A DNA stretch of 64,000 nt from Chryseobacterium candidae (GTDB lineage Bacteria > Bacteroidota > Bacteroidia > Flavobacteriales > Weeksellaceae). The DNA lies in NCBI RefSeq assembly GCF_004916905.1, contig NZ_SDLV01000047.1:186001-250000 (forward strand), written 5' to 3'. A program made the position numbers and the translations under genes. Positions 8,124 to 16,096 of the stretch are shown piece after piece. The notes below the pieces were generated by a model, which saw only the letters and a list, made by a program, of their open reading frames with translations, made no database searches and was not told the DNA's origin. Every line of letters begins with the position of its first letter. Within the stretch, counting starts at the first letter, position 1.

Positions 8124-9116
8124 GTGAAGGCTTTCCGACTTATATTGTTCATAATCCACCTGGGAATTTTATTTCTACTGTTGGGTACTTTATTAAACGC
8201 TTACATTCCACCAAAGATTTTTTCATGGTTTAATCTGCTTTCTTTGGGCTTTCCTGTACTTATTATAGTATATGTGATTCTAACGGGTTTCTGGGTATTC
8301 AGCTGGAAAAAACGAGCTTTTGTATTTATGTTTGCAGGTTTAGCGTTTATAAATCCTGTAAAACGTTGGGTTAATTATTCTTCGCCTGAAAGTGGGAATT
8401 CTGATATAAAAATAGTTTCTTTCAATACGAGAGCTGGCGGAAGAGGAAGTGCGGAGACAGGACCTTACCTGAAGTCTCTGGATGCGGATGTTCTTCTTTT
8501 ACAGGAGGATGCCGGTATAATATATCGATTTGATGGATATCAGAAAGCAAATCCTGGTGGAGGTTTGACGATTTTAACCAAACACAGAATTGTTAAACAG
8601 CAGCTCATAGATCCGCAGGATGAAAATGTAAGAATTCCCGGATTACAGGTTGATATAGAAATTAAAGGTAAGGTATACAGATTCATTGATGTCTATCTCA
8701 ATCCTTTTCGCTTTCAAAAAGATATGGTGAGACTTAATGGAAATACCGATACCGATGAACAAAAAATAAAAGATGTTGTTAAAAGGCTGATTCCCACCTT
8801 TAAAAAACATCAGGATCAGGTAACACTTATTCGTGAAGCCATTGACAATTCTCCTTATCCTGTAATTCTAGCGGGCGATTTTAATTCTGTACCCAATTCT
8901 TACGAATATTATCATTTATCAGACGGGCTTGAAGATGCATTTGTGGAAGCAGGAAGAGGAAGTGCAACCAGTTTTCACGATTATAAATTTCCTATCAGAA
9001 TTGATTATATTTTTTCTTCACAATCATTAAAGGTAATATCTTATAAAGTTGACCGTTCTGTAAGTATTTCAGATCATTATCCTGTCATAGTTAAGTTTTC
9101 TACGGAGAACAGGTAA
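8124..9116 (+). CDS. Membrane-anchored endonuclease/exonuclease/phosphatase-fold protein (copy 1)
   Basis: A 330-residue protein starting with GTG. Three membrane helices (about residues 5-25, 36-56 and 62-80) precede an EEP (DNase I-like) domain at about 92-327. Landmarks are KIVSFNTRAGGRG, LLLQED, ILAGDFNSVPNSYEY and ISDHYPVIVKF, which supply the family's metal and catalytic residues (Glu of LQE, Asp/Asn of GDFN, Asp/His of SDH). EEP enzymes cleave phosphodiesters in nucleic acids or phospholipids; the substrate cannot be told. It is followed by a paralogue of the same architecture. Confidence 0.88.
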   Translation: MKAFRLILFIIHLGILFLLLGTLLNAYIPPKIFSWFNLLSLGFPVLIIVYVILTGFWVFSWKKRAFVFMFAGLAFINPVKRWVNYSSPESGNSDIKIVSFNTRAGGRGSAETGPYLKSLDADVLLLQEDAGIIYRFDGYQKANPGGGLTILTKHRIVKQQLIDPQDENVRIPGLQVDIEIKGKVYRFIDVYLNPFRFQKDMVRLNGNTDTDEQKIKDVVKRLIPTFKKHQDQVTLIREAIDNSPYPVILAGDFNSVPNSYEYYHLSDGLEDAFVEAGRGSATSFHDYKFPIRIDYIFSSQSLKVISYKVDRSVSISDHYPVIVKFSTENR

Positions 9117-9189
9117 TCATAAAAATAGTTAAAATTATCTGCTTGGTAGGATTTTTGTTGAAAGAAAACCTTACCAAGACCGTTTTTTC

Positions 9190-10161
9190 ATGAAGTCGAA
9201 CCAGATATTACTATTTATACATATCGTTGTTGCTGTTTTGCTGTTATGCACATTGGGGAATGCATGGATTCCGCCCAATATTTTTGGCAACCTGAATCTT
9301 CTGTCTCTTGGTTTTCCTTATCTGATCCTGGCGCATGTGGTTCTTACGCTGATCTGGATCTTTAAAAAAGAAAAAATTGCTATTGCTTTTGTATTAGGGA
9401 CATTTATTTTCTATAATCCAATCAGAAGATGGATCAACTTTTCTCCCAAAACGGAAAATTTAAAAACAATACGGGATATCAAGGTATTGACATTTAATGT
9501 GAAGTACGGAGAGTATGGCTGGGATAAAGTAAAGGACTACATCAAAGCACAGGATGCTGATATTATTCTGGTACAGGAAAAAGATACCAATCGTGTTATA
9601 AAACGTGATCTTATAAAATATCCGTCAGTTATTCTTAAAACTAAGCATAAAATTGTAAGACAAGCGGAACTTATTGATGAGAAAGCCCGTGGAAATTCAT
9701 TCTATGCTGATATAGATATCAATGGAAAAGTAATCAGAATTATTAATGTATATCTTGAACCTTTCAGACTTCATAAATCGATGTTTACGAAACTTGATAA
9801 ATTAGGTTTGGGAAATGTTTCAACATTACTTTCTCATATGACTCCTACATTCCAGGCCCACGAAGATCAGGTAAAAAGAATCAGAAAAATGGTAGATTTA
9901 TCTCCTTATCCTGTTATTCTGGCAGGAGATTTTAATTCTGTTCCCAATTCTTATGAATATTACAATCTTGGAAAAGACCTTCAGGATGCCTTTCTGGTAG
10001 CAGGAAAAGGTAGTGCGAGCAGTTTTCACGATTATAAAGTTCCTTTGAGGATTGATTATATTTTCACTTCGAAATCCATCATTCCGTTAAGCTATAAAGT
10101 AGACCAGTCTGTGAAATTATCGGATCACTATCCTGTAATTGCAGAATTTCTATTAAATTAG
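9190..10161 (+). CDS. Membrane-anchored endonuclease/exonuclease/phosphatase-fold protein (copy 2)
   Basis: A 323-residue paralogue of the preceding gene, with the same layout of three N-terminal membrane helices and an EEP domain. Shared blocks include NLLSLGFPYLI, KVLTFNVKYGEYG, LAGDFNSVPNSYEYYNL, SSFHDYKVPLRIDYIF and LSDHYPVIAEF. The first motif differs from copy 1 in that NVKYGEYG replaces NTRAGGRG. The Glu of the LVQEKD motif is kept. The tandem copies probably arose by duplication. The 73-bp gap between them holds no clear signal. Confidence 0.88.
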   Translation: MKSNQILLFIHIVVAVLLLCTLGNAWIPPNIFGNLNLLSLGFPYLILAHVVLTLIWIFKKEKIAIAFVLGTFIFYNPIRRWINFSPKTENLKTIRDIKVLTFNVKYGEYGWDKVKDYIKAQDADIILVQEKDTNRVIKRDLIKYPSVILKTKHKIVRQAELIDEKARGNSFYADIDINGKVIRIINVYLEPFRLHKSMFTKLDKLGLGNVSTLLSHMTPTFQAHEDQVKRIRKMVDLSPYPVILAGDFNSVPNSYEYYNLGKDLQDAFLVAGKGSASSFHDYKVPLRIDYIFTSKSIIPLSYKVDQSVKLSDHYPVIAEFLLN

Positions 10162-10165
10162 TTCC

Positions 10166-10528
10166 ATGAAAAATTTACTGACTGCGATTTTTATTTATAC
10201 CGTTCTTTTTACGGCTTGTTCCAAGAAAGAATCTCCGGGCTTCGTAGCTGAACAGGAAGTAAAAATACGTTATGATACTACCGCTATCGACTCCTTTTCT
10301 ACAGGAGCTGTTTCAGTAGATATTGCACGGAAAATAAGAATGTCTTCTCCTCAGTATATTGATTCTGTAAAACAGGCTAAAAAATTGCAGGATGAAGAAA
10401 ATAAGCTCAAAGCAGAGCTTGAAAAAGAAAACAAGGCAAAACAGGAAGAAGAAAAGAAAAAAGCAGAGGCTGAAAAGAAGCTGAAGACAGCAGAAAAGCC
10501 GTCAGCCCAGGAATCCAAACCAGAATAA
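10166..10528 (+). CDS. Small lipoprotein with Lys/Glu-rich coiled-coil tail
   Basis: A 120-residue putative lipoprotein: signal peptide with lipobox LFTAC at about residues 14-18, then SKKES. The second half (about 65-120) is a highly charged, probably helical stretch rich in Lys, Glu and Ala. It starts 4 bp after the EEP copy 2 stop, which suggests co-transcription. No family was recognised. In many Bacteroidota such short lipoproteins are envelope-attached; function unknown. Confidence 0.75.
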   Translation: MKNLLTAIFIYTVLFTACSKKESPGFVAEQEVKIRYDTTAIDSFSTGAVSVDIARKIRMSSPQYIDSVKQAKKLQDEENKLKAELEKENKAKQEEEKKKAEAEKKLKTAEKPSAQESKPE

Positions 10529-10556
10529 ATCCGAATTCCATTAAAAAATAAACAAT

Positions 10557-10973
10557 ATGAAAAAACAAATTCTAGCTGCAATCGTGATCTCAGTATTCAC
10601 TGTAGCATGTACAAAATCAACAACAAAAACAGAACAGGTAGAGAATCCTGATGGATCTACCACCACTACCACCACTACCACTACCACTACTGAAACACCT
10701 AACGTTGTGGATAGTGCAAAGATCAGCAATGCTAAGGAAGATGTGAAGGCTAAAGTAGATGAAGCAGGTAATAAGATTGATGCTGCTGCCCAGAAGGCAA
10801 AAGACAAAATAGATGCCACAGCTGATAAGACAAAAAAGGATCTTAACAAAGCAGGTCAGGATATAAAGACTGAAGCTAATAAAGTAGGGCAGGATGCAAA
10901 AGAAGCTGCGAAAAAAGGAGCTTCGAAAATAGAGGAAGCCGCTAAGAAAGTGAAAGAAGATTTAAGCAAATAA
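10557..10973 (+). CDS. Small lipoprotein with poly-Thr tract and LEA-like repeats
   Basis: A 138-residue putative lipoprotein. The lipobox is FTVAC at about residues 14-18. A run of 11 threonines (about residues 35-45) follows DGS. The rest is an 11-residue-like amphipathic repeat pattern rich in Ala, Lys, Asp and Glu (KVDEAGNKIDAAAQKAKDKI type), as in YtxH or LEA-like stress proteins. It is followed by a strong terminator. The resemblance to LEA proteins is compositional; no function is claimed. Confidence 0.75.
   Translation: MKKQILAAIVISVFTVACTKSTTKTEQVENPDGSTTTTTTTTTTTETPNVVDSAKISNAKEDVKAKVDEAGNKIDAAAQKAKDKIDATADKTKKDLNKAGQDIKTEANKVGQDAKEAAKKGASKIEEAAKKVKEDLSK
10659..10691 (+). repeat. 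ACC/ACT triplet microsatellite inside a lipoprotein gene
   Basis: Eleven consecutive threonine codons alternate ACC and ACT (33 bp). Such tracts can expand or contract by whole codons by slippage, changing the length of the poly-Thr spacer without breaking the frame. Confidence 0.85.
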
Positions 10974-10976
10974 TTT

Positions 10977-11011
10977 AAAAGCCGTAGTTCAGTAGAATTA
11001 CGGCTTTTTTA
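10977..11011. terminator. Rho-independent terminator (bidirectional)
   Basis: AAAAGCCGTA pairs perfectly with TACGGCTTTT around a 12-base loop, followed by TT. It lies between the convergent lipoprotein gene (stop 10973) and GH3 gene (stop 11044) and can act on both strands. Confidence 0.88.
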
Positions 11012-11043
11012 GTCTGCAGTGGAGAGGGTTAGGAATCTCTCTC

Positions 11044-12558
11044 TTATTTATTCATTTCCAGGAGTGGATCAATATATTCTCTGTCGTTGCTTAATCTTGG
11101 CACTTTATTTTGTCCGCCTAGTTTTCCTTTAGCTTCCAGCCAGTGATAGAACAGATTTTCTTTAGCGATATGTACAATCGGCCTTTTTAGAGTCATATTA
11201 TTGTATCTTTTTGCTTCATAGTCTGAATTAATGGTCTTTAAATGCTTGTCAAAAGCATCAATAAAATTGTCAAGGCTGTCAGGCTGCCGGCTGAATTCAA
11301 AAATCCATTCGTGGGCACCTCCTTCATTTCCCTTCATAAATACAGGAGCTCCTGTAAAATCCGTAATTTGTGCTCCCGTTGTTTCACAAGCTTTTGAAAG
11401 GGCAGATTCCACATTGGTGATCATGAGCTCTTCCCCAAAAGCATTGATATAGTGTTTTGTTCTTCCTGTTATTTTTATTCTGAAAGGATTGATCGAGGTA
11501 AAGACAACGGTATCACCAATCAGGTATCTCCAAAGCCCTCCATTGGTGGTGATCACCATGGCGTAATTTTTTCCTGTTTCCACATCTTCCAGACTTACTA
11601 CCTTCGGATTTGAAAAATGAAACTGATCCATCGGGATAAACTCATAAAATATCCCATAATCCAGCATCAGCAGCATCTCATCACTGTCTGATCTGTCCTG
11701 GATCCCAAAGAAGCCTTCGGAAGCATTGTAAATTTCGTAGTAATTGATGTTTTTTCCGATGATCTGTCTGAATTGTTCCCTGTAGGGCTTAAAGCTGATT
11801 CCGCCGTGAAAAAACACCTCTAAATTAGGCCACAGCTCAGAAATGCTTCCTACATTGGTTTCTCTTAATACTCTTTGCAGAAGAACCATCATCCAGCTTG
11901 GTACTCCAAGGATACTTCCTACATCTTCATTTTTTACTTCAGAAGTGATTGCTTTAAGCTTGCTTTCCCATTCTCCCATTAAAGAAACTTTCTTACTCGG
12001 AGTGGTGGTAATTTCCACCCAAAAAGGAAGGTTGTCAATTAAAATAGCAGATAAATCTCCAAATTTTGTATTAAAATCTGCATATAGCTCGGAGCTTCCT
12101 CCTAAACGTAAATTTTTATAATTAAAAAGCTGGTTTTCGGGATGGTTGTTGGCATAAATGGAAACCATGTCCTTTCCGGCTTTCATGTGGCAGTATTCAA
12201 GGCTTTCAGCAGAGATAGGAATGAATTTGCTTTTAGCATTGGTTGTACCCGATGATTTGGCAAAATGTTTAATAAGACCAGGCCAGCTTACATCTTTATA
12301 TCCCTGTCTGGCTTTTTCAATAAAAGGCTCCATTTCTTCATAGGTAACAATAGGAACTTTGTTTTTGAAATCCTGATAGCTTGAGATAGAATTGAATCCG
12401 TATAACTTGCCATATTCTGTATCCTCCGCATGAAACAGCTGAGAAAAAAGTATACCTTTCTGGGTTTCAATAGGATGGTCCATAAAATTCTGTATCTGGT
12501 CAATCCTTTGACGGATGAACCAGTTGACTACTGTATTGAAAAGTGCTTTGGTTGCCAT
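11044..12558 (-). CDS. GH3 auxin-responsive-promoter family protein
   Basis: A 504-residue member of the GH3 family, part of the ANL adenylating superfamily. The adenylate-forming motif is SSGTTNAKSKFIPIS at about residues 104-118, with the later GGLWRYLIGD and ITGRTKHYINAFGEEL blocks (about 335-375) typical of GH3. Plant GH3 enzymes conjugate acyl acids to amino acids; the bacterial relatives have no settled substrate. It is monocistronic between two terminators. A TATATTTG promoter-like box lies only 5 bp before the ATG, which would make the mRNA almost leaderless. Confidence 0.9.
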   Translation of the reverse strand: MATKALFNTVVNWFIRQRIDQIQNFMDHPIETQKGILFSQLFHAEDTEYGKLYGFNSISSYQDFKNKVPIVTYEEMEPFIEKARQGYKDVSWPGLIKHFAKSSGTTNAKSKFIPISAESLEYCHMKAGKDMVSIYANNHPENQLFNYKNLRLGGSSELYADFNTKFGDLSAILIDNLPFWVEITTTPSKKVSLMGEWESKLKAITSEVKNEDVGSILGVPSWMMVLLQRVLRETNVGSISELWPNLEVFFHGGISFKPYREQFRQIIGKNINYYEIYNASEGFFGIQDRSDSDEMLLMLDYGIFYEFIPMDQFHFSNPKVVSLEDVETGKNYAMVITTNGGLWRYLIGDTVVFTSINPFRIKITGRTKHYINAFGEELMITNVESALSKACETTGAQITDFTGAPVFMKGNEGGAHEWIFEFSRQPDSLDNFIDAFDKHLKTINSDYEAKRYNNMTLKRPIVHIAKENLFYHWLEAKGKLGGQNKVPRLSNDREYIDPLLEMNK

Positions 12559-12563
12559 TTCAA

Positions 12564-12571
12564 CAAATATA
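12564..12571 (-). promoter_or_regulatory. Probable -7 promoter element of the GH3 gene (TATATTTG)
   Basis: On the minus strand TATATTTG fits TAnnTTTG, but only 5 bp separate it from the ATG. If real, transcription would begin at or near the start codon. No TTG box was seen. Confidence 0.35.
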
Positions 12572-12612
12572 ATGATATTTGAATTTTCAGAAAATTTTTT
12601 ACGTGATTAAAT

Positions 12613-12645
12613 AAAAAAACCGTCACAAAATTTGTAACGGTTTGA
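12613..12645 (-). terminator. Rho-independent terminator after the bacilliredoxin gene
   Basis: On the minus strand AAACCGT pairs with ACGGTTT around a 13-base loop and is followed by a T-rich run. It begins about 20 bp beyond the stop of the gene at 12664. Confidence 0.8.
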
Positions 12646-12663
12646 TATTTATTTGATTGCTTG

Positions 12664-13074
12664 TTAGCAATATTCATCGTACGCTGCCTGAAGGTTTGCT
12701 GCAATGGCCCCTGCAGGGTTTCCTTCGATGTGATGTCTTTCCAGCATGTGAACCAATTCACCATCTTTAAAAAGTGCTACACACGGAGAACTTGGAGGGA
12801 ATGGAGCAAGGTGTTTTCTTGCCTCTACTACTGCTTCAGTATCAAATCCTGCAAATACAGTTGTTAAATGATCTGGTTTTTTGTCTCCAGTCAAAGAATA
12901 AACTACTCCAGGTCTTGCAGCACCTGCAGCACAACCACATACGGAGTTGATTACCAATAATGTAGTTCCGGACTGCTTCAATGCATCTTCTACCTGAGCC
13001 GGAGTTTTTAAATCCTGGAAACCTTTATCTGTAAGCTCTGCCTTCATGGGCATTACTAAATCTGTTGGATACAT
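12664..13074 (-). CDS. BrxA/BrxB-type bacilliredoxin
   Basis: A 136-residue cytoplasmic thioredoxin-fold protein of the YphP/YqiW (BrxA/BrxB) family. The active-site motif is Cys46-Gly-Cys48 in NSVCGCAAG, followed by the family blocks RPGV, FPPSSPCVALFKDGE and MLERHHIEG, and it ends with YDEYC. Bacilliredoxins remove bacillithiol from mixed disulfides in thiol stress. The length and motif match the family well. It is monocistronic, with a good promoter upstream and a terminator downstream. Confidence 0.92.
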   Translation of the reverse strand: MYPTDLVMPMKAELTDKGFQDLKTPAQVEDALKQSGTTLLVINSVCGCAAGAARPGVVYSLTGDKKPDHLTTVFAGFDTEAVVEARKHLAPFPPSSPCVALFKDGELVHMLERHHIEGNPAGAIAANLQAAYDEYC

Positions 13075-13095
13075 ATATTTTGTTTTTTATCTCTA

Positions 13096-13126
13096 CAAAG
13101 TTAAGCAATTCTTTGCGTTTGTTCAA
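13096..13126 (-). promoter_or_regulatory. Bacteroidota-type promoter of the bacilliredoxin gene
   Basis: On the minus strand TTG (13126-13124) is separated by 20 bp from TAACTTTG (13103-13096), close to the TTG-N19-TAnnTTTG consensus. The -7 box is 21 bp before the ATG at 13074. Confidence 0.6.
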
Positions 13127-13268
13127 TATATAAAAACTATCAATTGATTAGTCATATAAAATTAACCAAATATTAATATTGTAATAATATGCTATAAATA
13201 ATGAAATAATACTAGGAATATTAAAATATTATTGTTAAATTTGAAATGATTCTGAAAAACAAACGATC

Positions 13269-13313
13269 ATGAAAAAACATTTATTGCTTTCCCTCGAGCA
13301 ATTAATAACTTAA
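13269..13313 (+). other. 14-codon reading frame, possible leader peptide or gene remnant
   Basis: The frame begins MKKHLLLSLEQL and stops after 14 residues. The opening looks like the start of a signal peptide or of the small leader peptides common in this group. It follows a TAAATTTG box by 25 bp. It could be a broken small gene, a leader peptide, or chance. Coding is not established. Confidence 0.25.
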
Positions 13314-13398
13314 ATACTTTCTGAAATATGGTAGTAGCTTAATTCTTTTTTCAGTTTAGAATCAAAACTGATTAACAAACTTTAATATCCAAAGAAAT

Positions 13399-13428
13399 GA
13401 ATCCCGGAACTGAAGAGCTCCGGGATTC
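13399..13428 (+). terminator. Hairpin, probable terminator
   Basis: GAATCCCGGA pairs perfectly with TCCGGGATTC around a 10-base loop, followed by TTTAATC. It could end the short plus-strand unit or, read on the minus strand, lie about 100 bp beyond yqeY. Confidence 0.65.
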
Positions 13429-13529
13429 TTTAATCAAATCGATATGCAAAGGTTGTATATCCTTAGTTATGGAATGAGATTGTGTTTGCGAAATTAAGAT
13501 CAACTCAAAATCCCGAAACCCGAATCACA

Positions 13530-13976
13530 TTATGAAAGGAGCTTTTTAGCCATCTCGGAAATACTTTTTCCGTCAGATTTTCCGGCTAATGCTTTTGATG
13601 CCACTCCCATTACCTTCCCTAAATCTTTAGCAGATTCAGCTCCGGTTTCAGAAATAATATTTTTAATTTCTGTTTCTAATTCTTCAGCCGTAAGCTGTTT
13701 GGGTAAAAACTGCTCAATAACTTTCATTTGAGCATCTTCTACTTCTGCAAGGTCATTTCTTCCCTGTGCAGTAAATTGATCGTAAGAATCTTTACGTTGT
13801 TTTACCATTCTCTGAAGAATAGCAATTTCCTGTTCTGCGGTTACTTCGGCTCCGATAGCTTCAGTTTTAAGCAGTAATATCTGGGATTTCACAGCACGCA
13901 GAGAATCCAAAGCCACTTTGTCTTTGGCTCTCATTGCTGTTTTTATAGCTTCGTTTATTGTATTTTCTAAACTCAT
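13530..13976 (-). CDS. yqeY: GatB/YqeY domain protein
   Basis: A 148-residue cytoplasmic protein of the YqeY family, related to the tail domain of the GatB amidotransferase subunit. Typical features are the N-terminal helices (INEAIKTAMRAKDKVALDSLRAVKS), KQRKDSYDQF, EQFLPKQLTAEEL and the C-terminal GKSDGKSISEMAKKLL. It is the last gene of the dcw cluster, 90 bp after ftsZ on the same strand. A role with tRNA is suggested by the domain; direct function is not known. Confidence 0.92.
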   Translation of the reverse strand: MSLENTINEAIKTAMRAKDKVALDSLRAVKSQILLLKTEAIGAEVTAEQEIAILQRMVKQRKDSYDQFTAQGRNDLAEVEDAQMKVIEQFLPKQLTAEELETEIKNIISETGAESAKDLGKVMGVASKALAGKSDGKSISEMAKKLLS

Positions 13977-14066
13977 TTTTATATGCTTTATGCTTTATGC
14001 AATAAGCAGTAAGCTTTTGGATTCGGCCAGGATAGCCTATAGCTTACTGCGTATAGCTTATAGCGT
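13977..14066. repeat. AT-rich intergenic palindrome, GCTTATAGC type
   Basis: The 90-bp ftsZ-yqeY junction is filled by short units of the form GCTTTATGC and GCTTATAGC. AGCAGTAAGC on the left pairs with GCTTACTGC on the right, so the region can fold. The same type of sequence lies at 24771-24832 and 55973-56088. Confidence 0.65.
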
Positions 14067-15974
14067 TTAGTCTACGTCTTTATTTAAAAATCTGTTTTCT
14101 CTGATCTGCATAGATCCATTGTTATCAGACAGGTAAGTGTTGATGTTCTGGTCTGATGCATTGTTTCCGTCGATAGAAATATTTTTTCTTTTAAAAGCAG
14201 GAATAGATTCGAATTCACTTGTGCTGTCAAAATTTTGGTAGCGGGAGTTGAATTCTTTTAATTTATTTCTTCTTTCAATCACTCTGTCCTGATCTGCCGT
14301 TTTGTTCACGAACGTGAATTCTGATTCTTCAGTTTTTGGAGTTTCAATTTCAGTTTTGTTTTCAAAAGTTGATCTTACTTCAAATTTTGGTTCTTCCTGT
14401 TTCTGGTAGAAAGTTTCAATCTTTTGAGTGGGTTCAGCTATCGCAGCATTTGCAGGTGTATTAAATTCTGCTTTTGGCTGTCCAAAATCCGTATTTGGTT
14501 CGTTTCTGATAGGCTCGTTTACGAAGAAACTGAATTCAACAGGTTTTTCATTTGAAAATGAGTTGTTGAATGGAGTTCCGGATTGTGGTTCCTCTTTTTT
14601 GTTTTCAAAATCAAATGAGAAAGACTGGATTTCAAGATCATTAGGATCTTCATTTTCTTCATCAATAGATAATAAGCTGTATTCCTCTTCTTCATCATTT
14701 CTCCAGTTTTGTTCCGGGGTGTTTACCGTATCTTCCTCTTTATCAAAGAATTTTATTTCAGTTCTGGGCTGCTCTTCTTCAATAATCATTTTTTTTTCAG
14801 CAGACGTCACATTGAACGGAGTGTCATGCTCTTCGTCATCCAGTCTGAAAAGATTTTTTCCACCAAAATCATGGGCTGCCCCAGGAGCTGATTCTCTTTC
14901 TTCTCTTGTTTTGAAAGGAGAATTTTTAGGAGTCTCAAAACTGTCGTTAAGACTAATTCTGATTTTTTCTGTAGGCCCTGCAAACTTTTTATTATCGTTA
15001 GAGAACCCCGTTGCGATTACAAGAACGCTTACTGCATCTCCTAATTCTTCATCTGCTCCCACCCCGAAAATGATATCTGCAGTATTTCCTGCTTCTTTCT
15101 GGATGTGGTCCATAATGATACCGATTTCATCCATGGTAACTTCTTCAGCCCCACTTCTTATCAATAACAGAACGTTCTTAGCTCCTGTAATCTTATTGTC
15201 ATTCAATAACGGAGAATCAAGGGCTTTTCTTACAGCTTCTTCGGCTTTATTTTCACCTGAAGCTGTTCCTGTAGACATCAATGCTGTACCAGAATTCTGA
15301 AGTACAGATTTAGCATCTCTAAAGTCAATGTTTACATCAAAGTAACCGGTAATAACTTCTGCCATACCTTTCGCGGCATTGGTTAACACTTCATCGGCCT
15401 TTGAGAATCCCTGTTTGAATCCAAGGTTTCCGAATTGCTGTCTTAGTTTATCATTGTTGATCACAATAAGCGAGTCAACATTATTTCTTAATTTATCAAG
15501 ACCGTTTTCTGCCTGTTCCAGTCTTCTTTTCCCTTCAAAACTGAAAGGAACGGTAACAATACCTACGGTAAGAATTCCCATGTCTTTTGCCACTTTAGCA
15601 ATGACGGGAGCGGCTCCGGTACCTGTACCACCACCCATTCCGGCGGTGATGAACACCATTTTGGTGTTTTGTCCCATAGCAGCCTTGATATCCTCAATAC
15701 TTTCAATCGCGGATTTTTCTCCAACTTCAGGATCGGCACCAGCTCCAAGACCTTCTGTGATAGAAGTTCCCAGCTGAACTTTATTGGCTACCGGGTTATT
15801 ATCTAAAGTCTGAGCATCCGTATTACAGATCACGAAATCAACTCCGTGAATTCCTTTCTCGTACATGTGCTTCAAAGCGTTGTTTCCACCGCCCCCTACA
15901 CCGATTACTTTTATAATGGATGAATTTCCTTTTGGCAAATCAAATGAAAATCCTTGTGTACCTATATTTTCCAT
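14067..15974 (-). CDS. ftsZ: Cell division protein FtsZ, long Bacteroidota form
   Basis: A 635-residue tubulin-like GTPase that forms the division ring. The GTPase core is at residues 18-330 with GVGGGGNNA (25-33), the tubulin signature GGGTGTG (114-120) and the T7 loop region around NVDIDFRDAKSVL. A long acidic, low-complexity linker of about 250 residues follows, as is usual in the phylum. The segment ESIPAFKRKN near residue 590 resembles the C-terminal peptide that binds FtsA, but here it is followed by about 45 more residues. It is preceded by ftsA and followed by yqeY. Confidence 0.97.
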   Translation of the reverse strand: MENIGTQGFSFDLPKGNSSIIKVIGVGGGGNNALKHMYEKGIHGVDFVICNTDAQTLDNNPVANKVQLGTSITEGLGAGADPEVGEKSAIESIEDIKAAMGQNTKMVFITAGMGGGTGTGAAPVIAKVAKDMGILTVGIVTVPFSFEGKRRLEQAENGLDKLRNNVDSLIVINNDKLRQQFGNLGFKQGFSKADEVLTNAAKGMAEVITGYFDVNIDFRDAKSVLQNSGTALMSTGTASGENKAEEAVRKALDSPLLNDNKITGAKNVLLLIRSGAEEVTMDEIGIIMDHIQKEAGNTADIIFGVGADEELGDAVSVLVIATGFSNDNKKFAGPTEKIRISLNDSFETPKNSPFKTREERESAPGAAHDFGGKNLFRLDDEEHDTPFNVTSAEKKMIIEEEQPRTEIKFFDKEEDTVNTPEQNWRNDEEEEYSLLSIDEENEDPNDLEIQSFSFDFENKKEEPQSGTPFNNSFSNEKPVEFSFFVNEPIRNEPNTDFGQPKAEFNTPANAAIAEPTQKIETFYQKQEEPKFEVRSTFENKTEIETPKTEESEFTFVNKTADQDRVIERRNKLKEFNSRYQNFDSTSEFESIPAFKRKNISIDGNNASDQNINTYLSDNNGSMQIRENRFLNKDVD

Positions 15975-15982
15975 AACTATAC

Positions 15983-16092
15983 TTTTAATAATTGATAAGT
16001 GATAGATGATAATTGATGAATAATATTCGTTATTAAATTAATAAATATTAAATTATTTCCAGCTATCATTGACCATTAATCTTGTATCATTT
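15983..16092. repeat. AT-rich intergenic palindrome, ATAATTGATAA type
   Basis: The ftsA-ftsZ junction is filled with units such as ATTGATAAGTGATAG and GATAATTGATGA on the left and TATCATTGACC and GTATCATTTAT on the right, which pair imperfectly. Related stretches lie at 26078-26151 and 30012-30085. Confidence 0.6.
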
Positions 16093-16096
16093 ATAT

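Larger units (their letters stand above)
13075..13529. other. Intergenic region with a possible short transcript
   Basis: Apart from the bacilliredoxin promoter at the left end, no normal gene was seen. On the plus strand there is a TAAATTTG box (13236-13243), a 14-codon reading frame (13269-13313) and a strong hairpin (13399-13428). Together these look like a small transcription unit or the remains of a gene. Confidence 0.45.

Noticed and set aside
14428-15300. 290-codon open frame on the plus strand opposite ftsZ
   Set aside because: It is a Ser/Leu-rich shadow of the ftsZ coding strand with no recognisable domain, promoter or start context.
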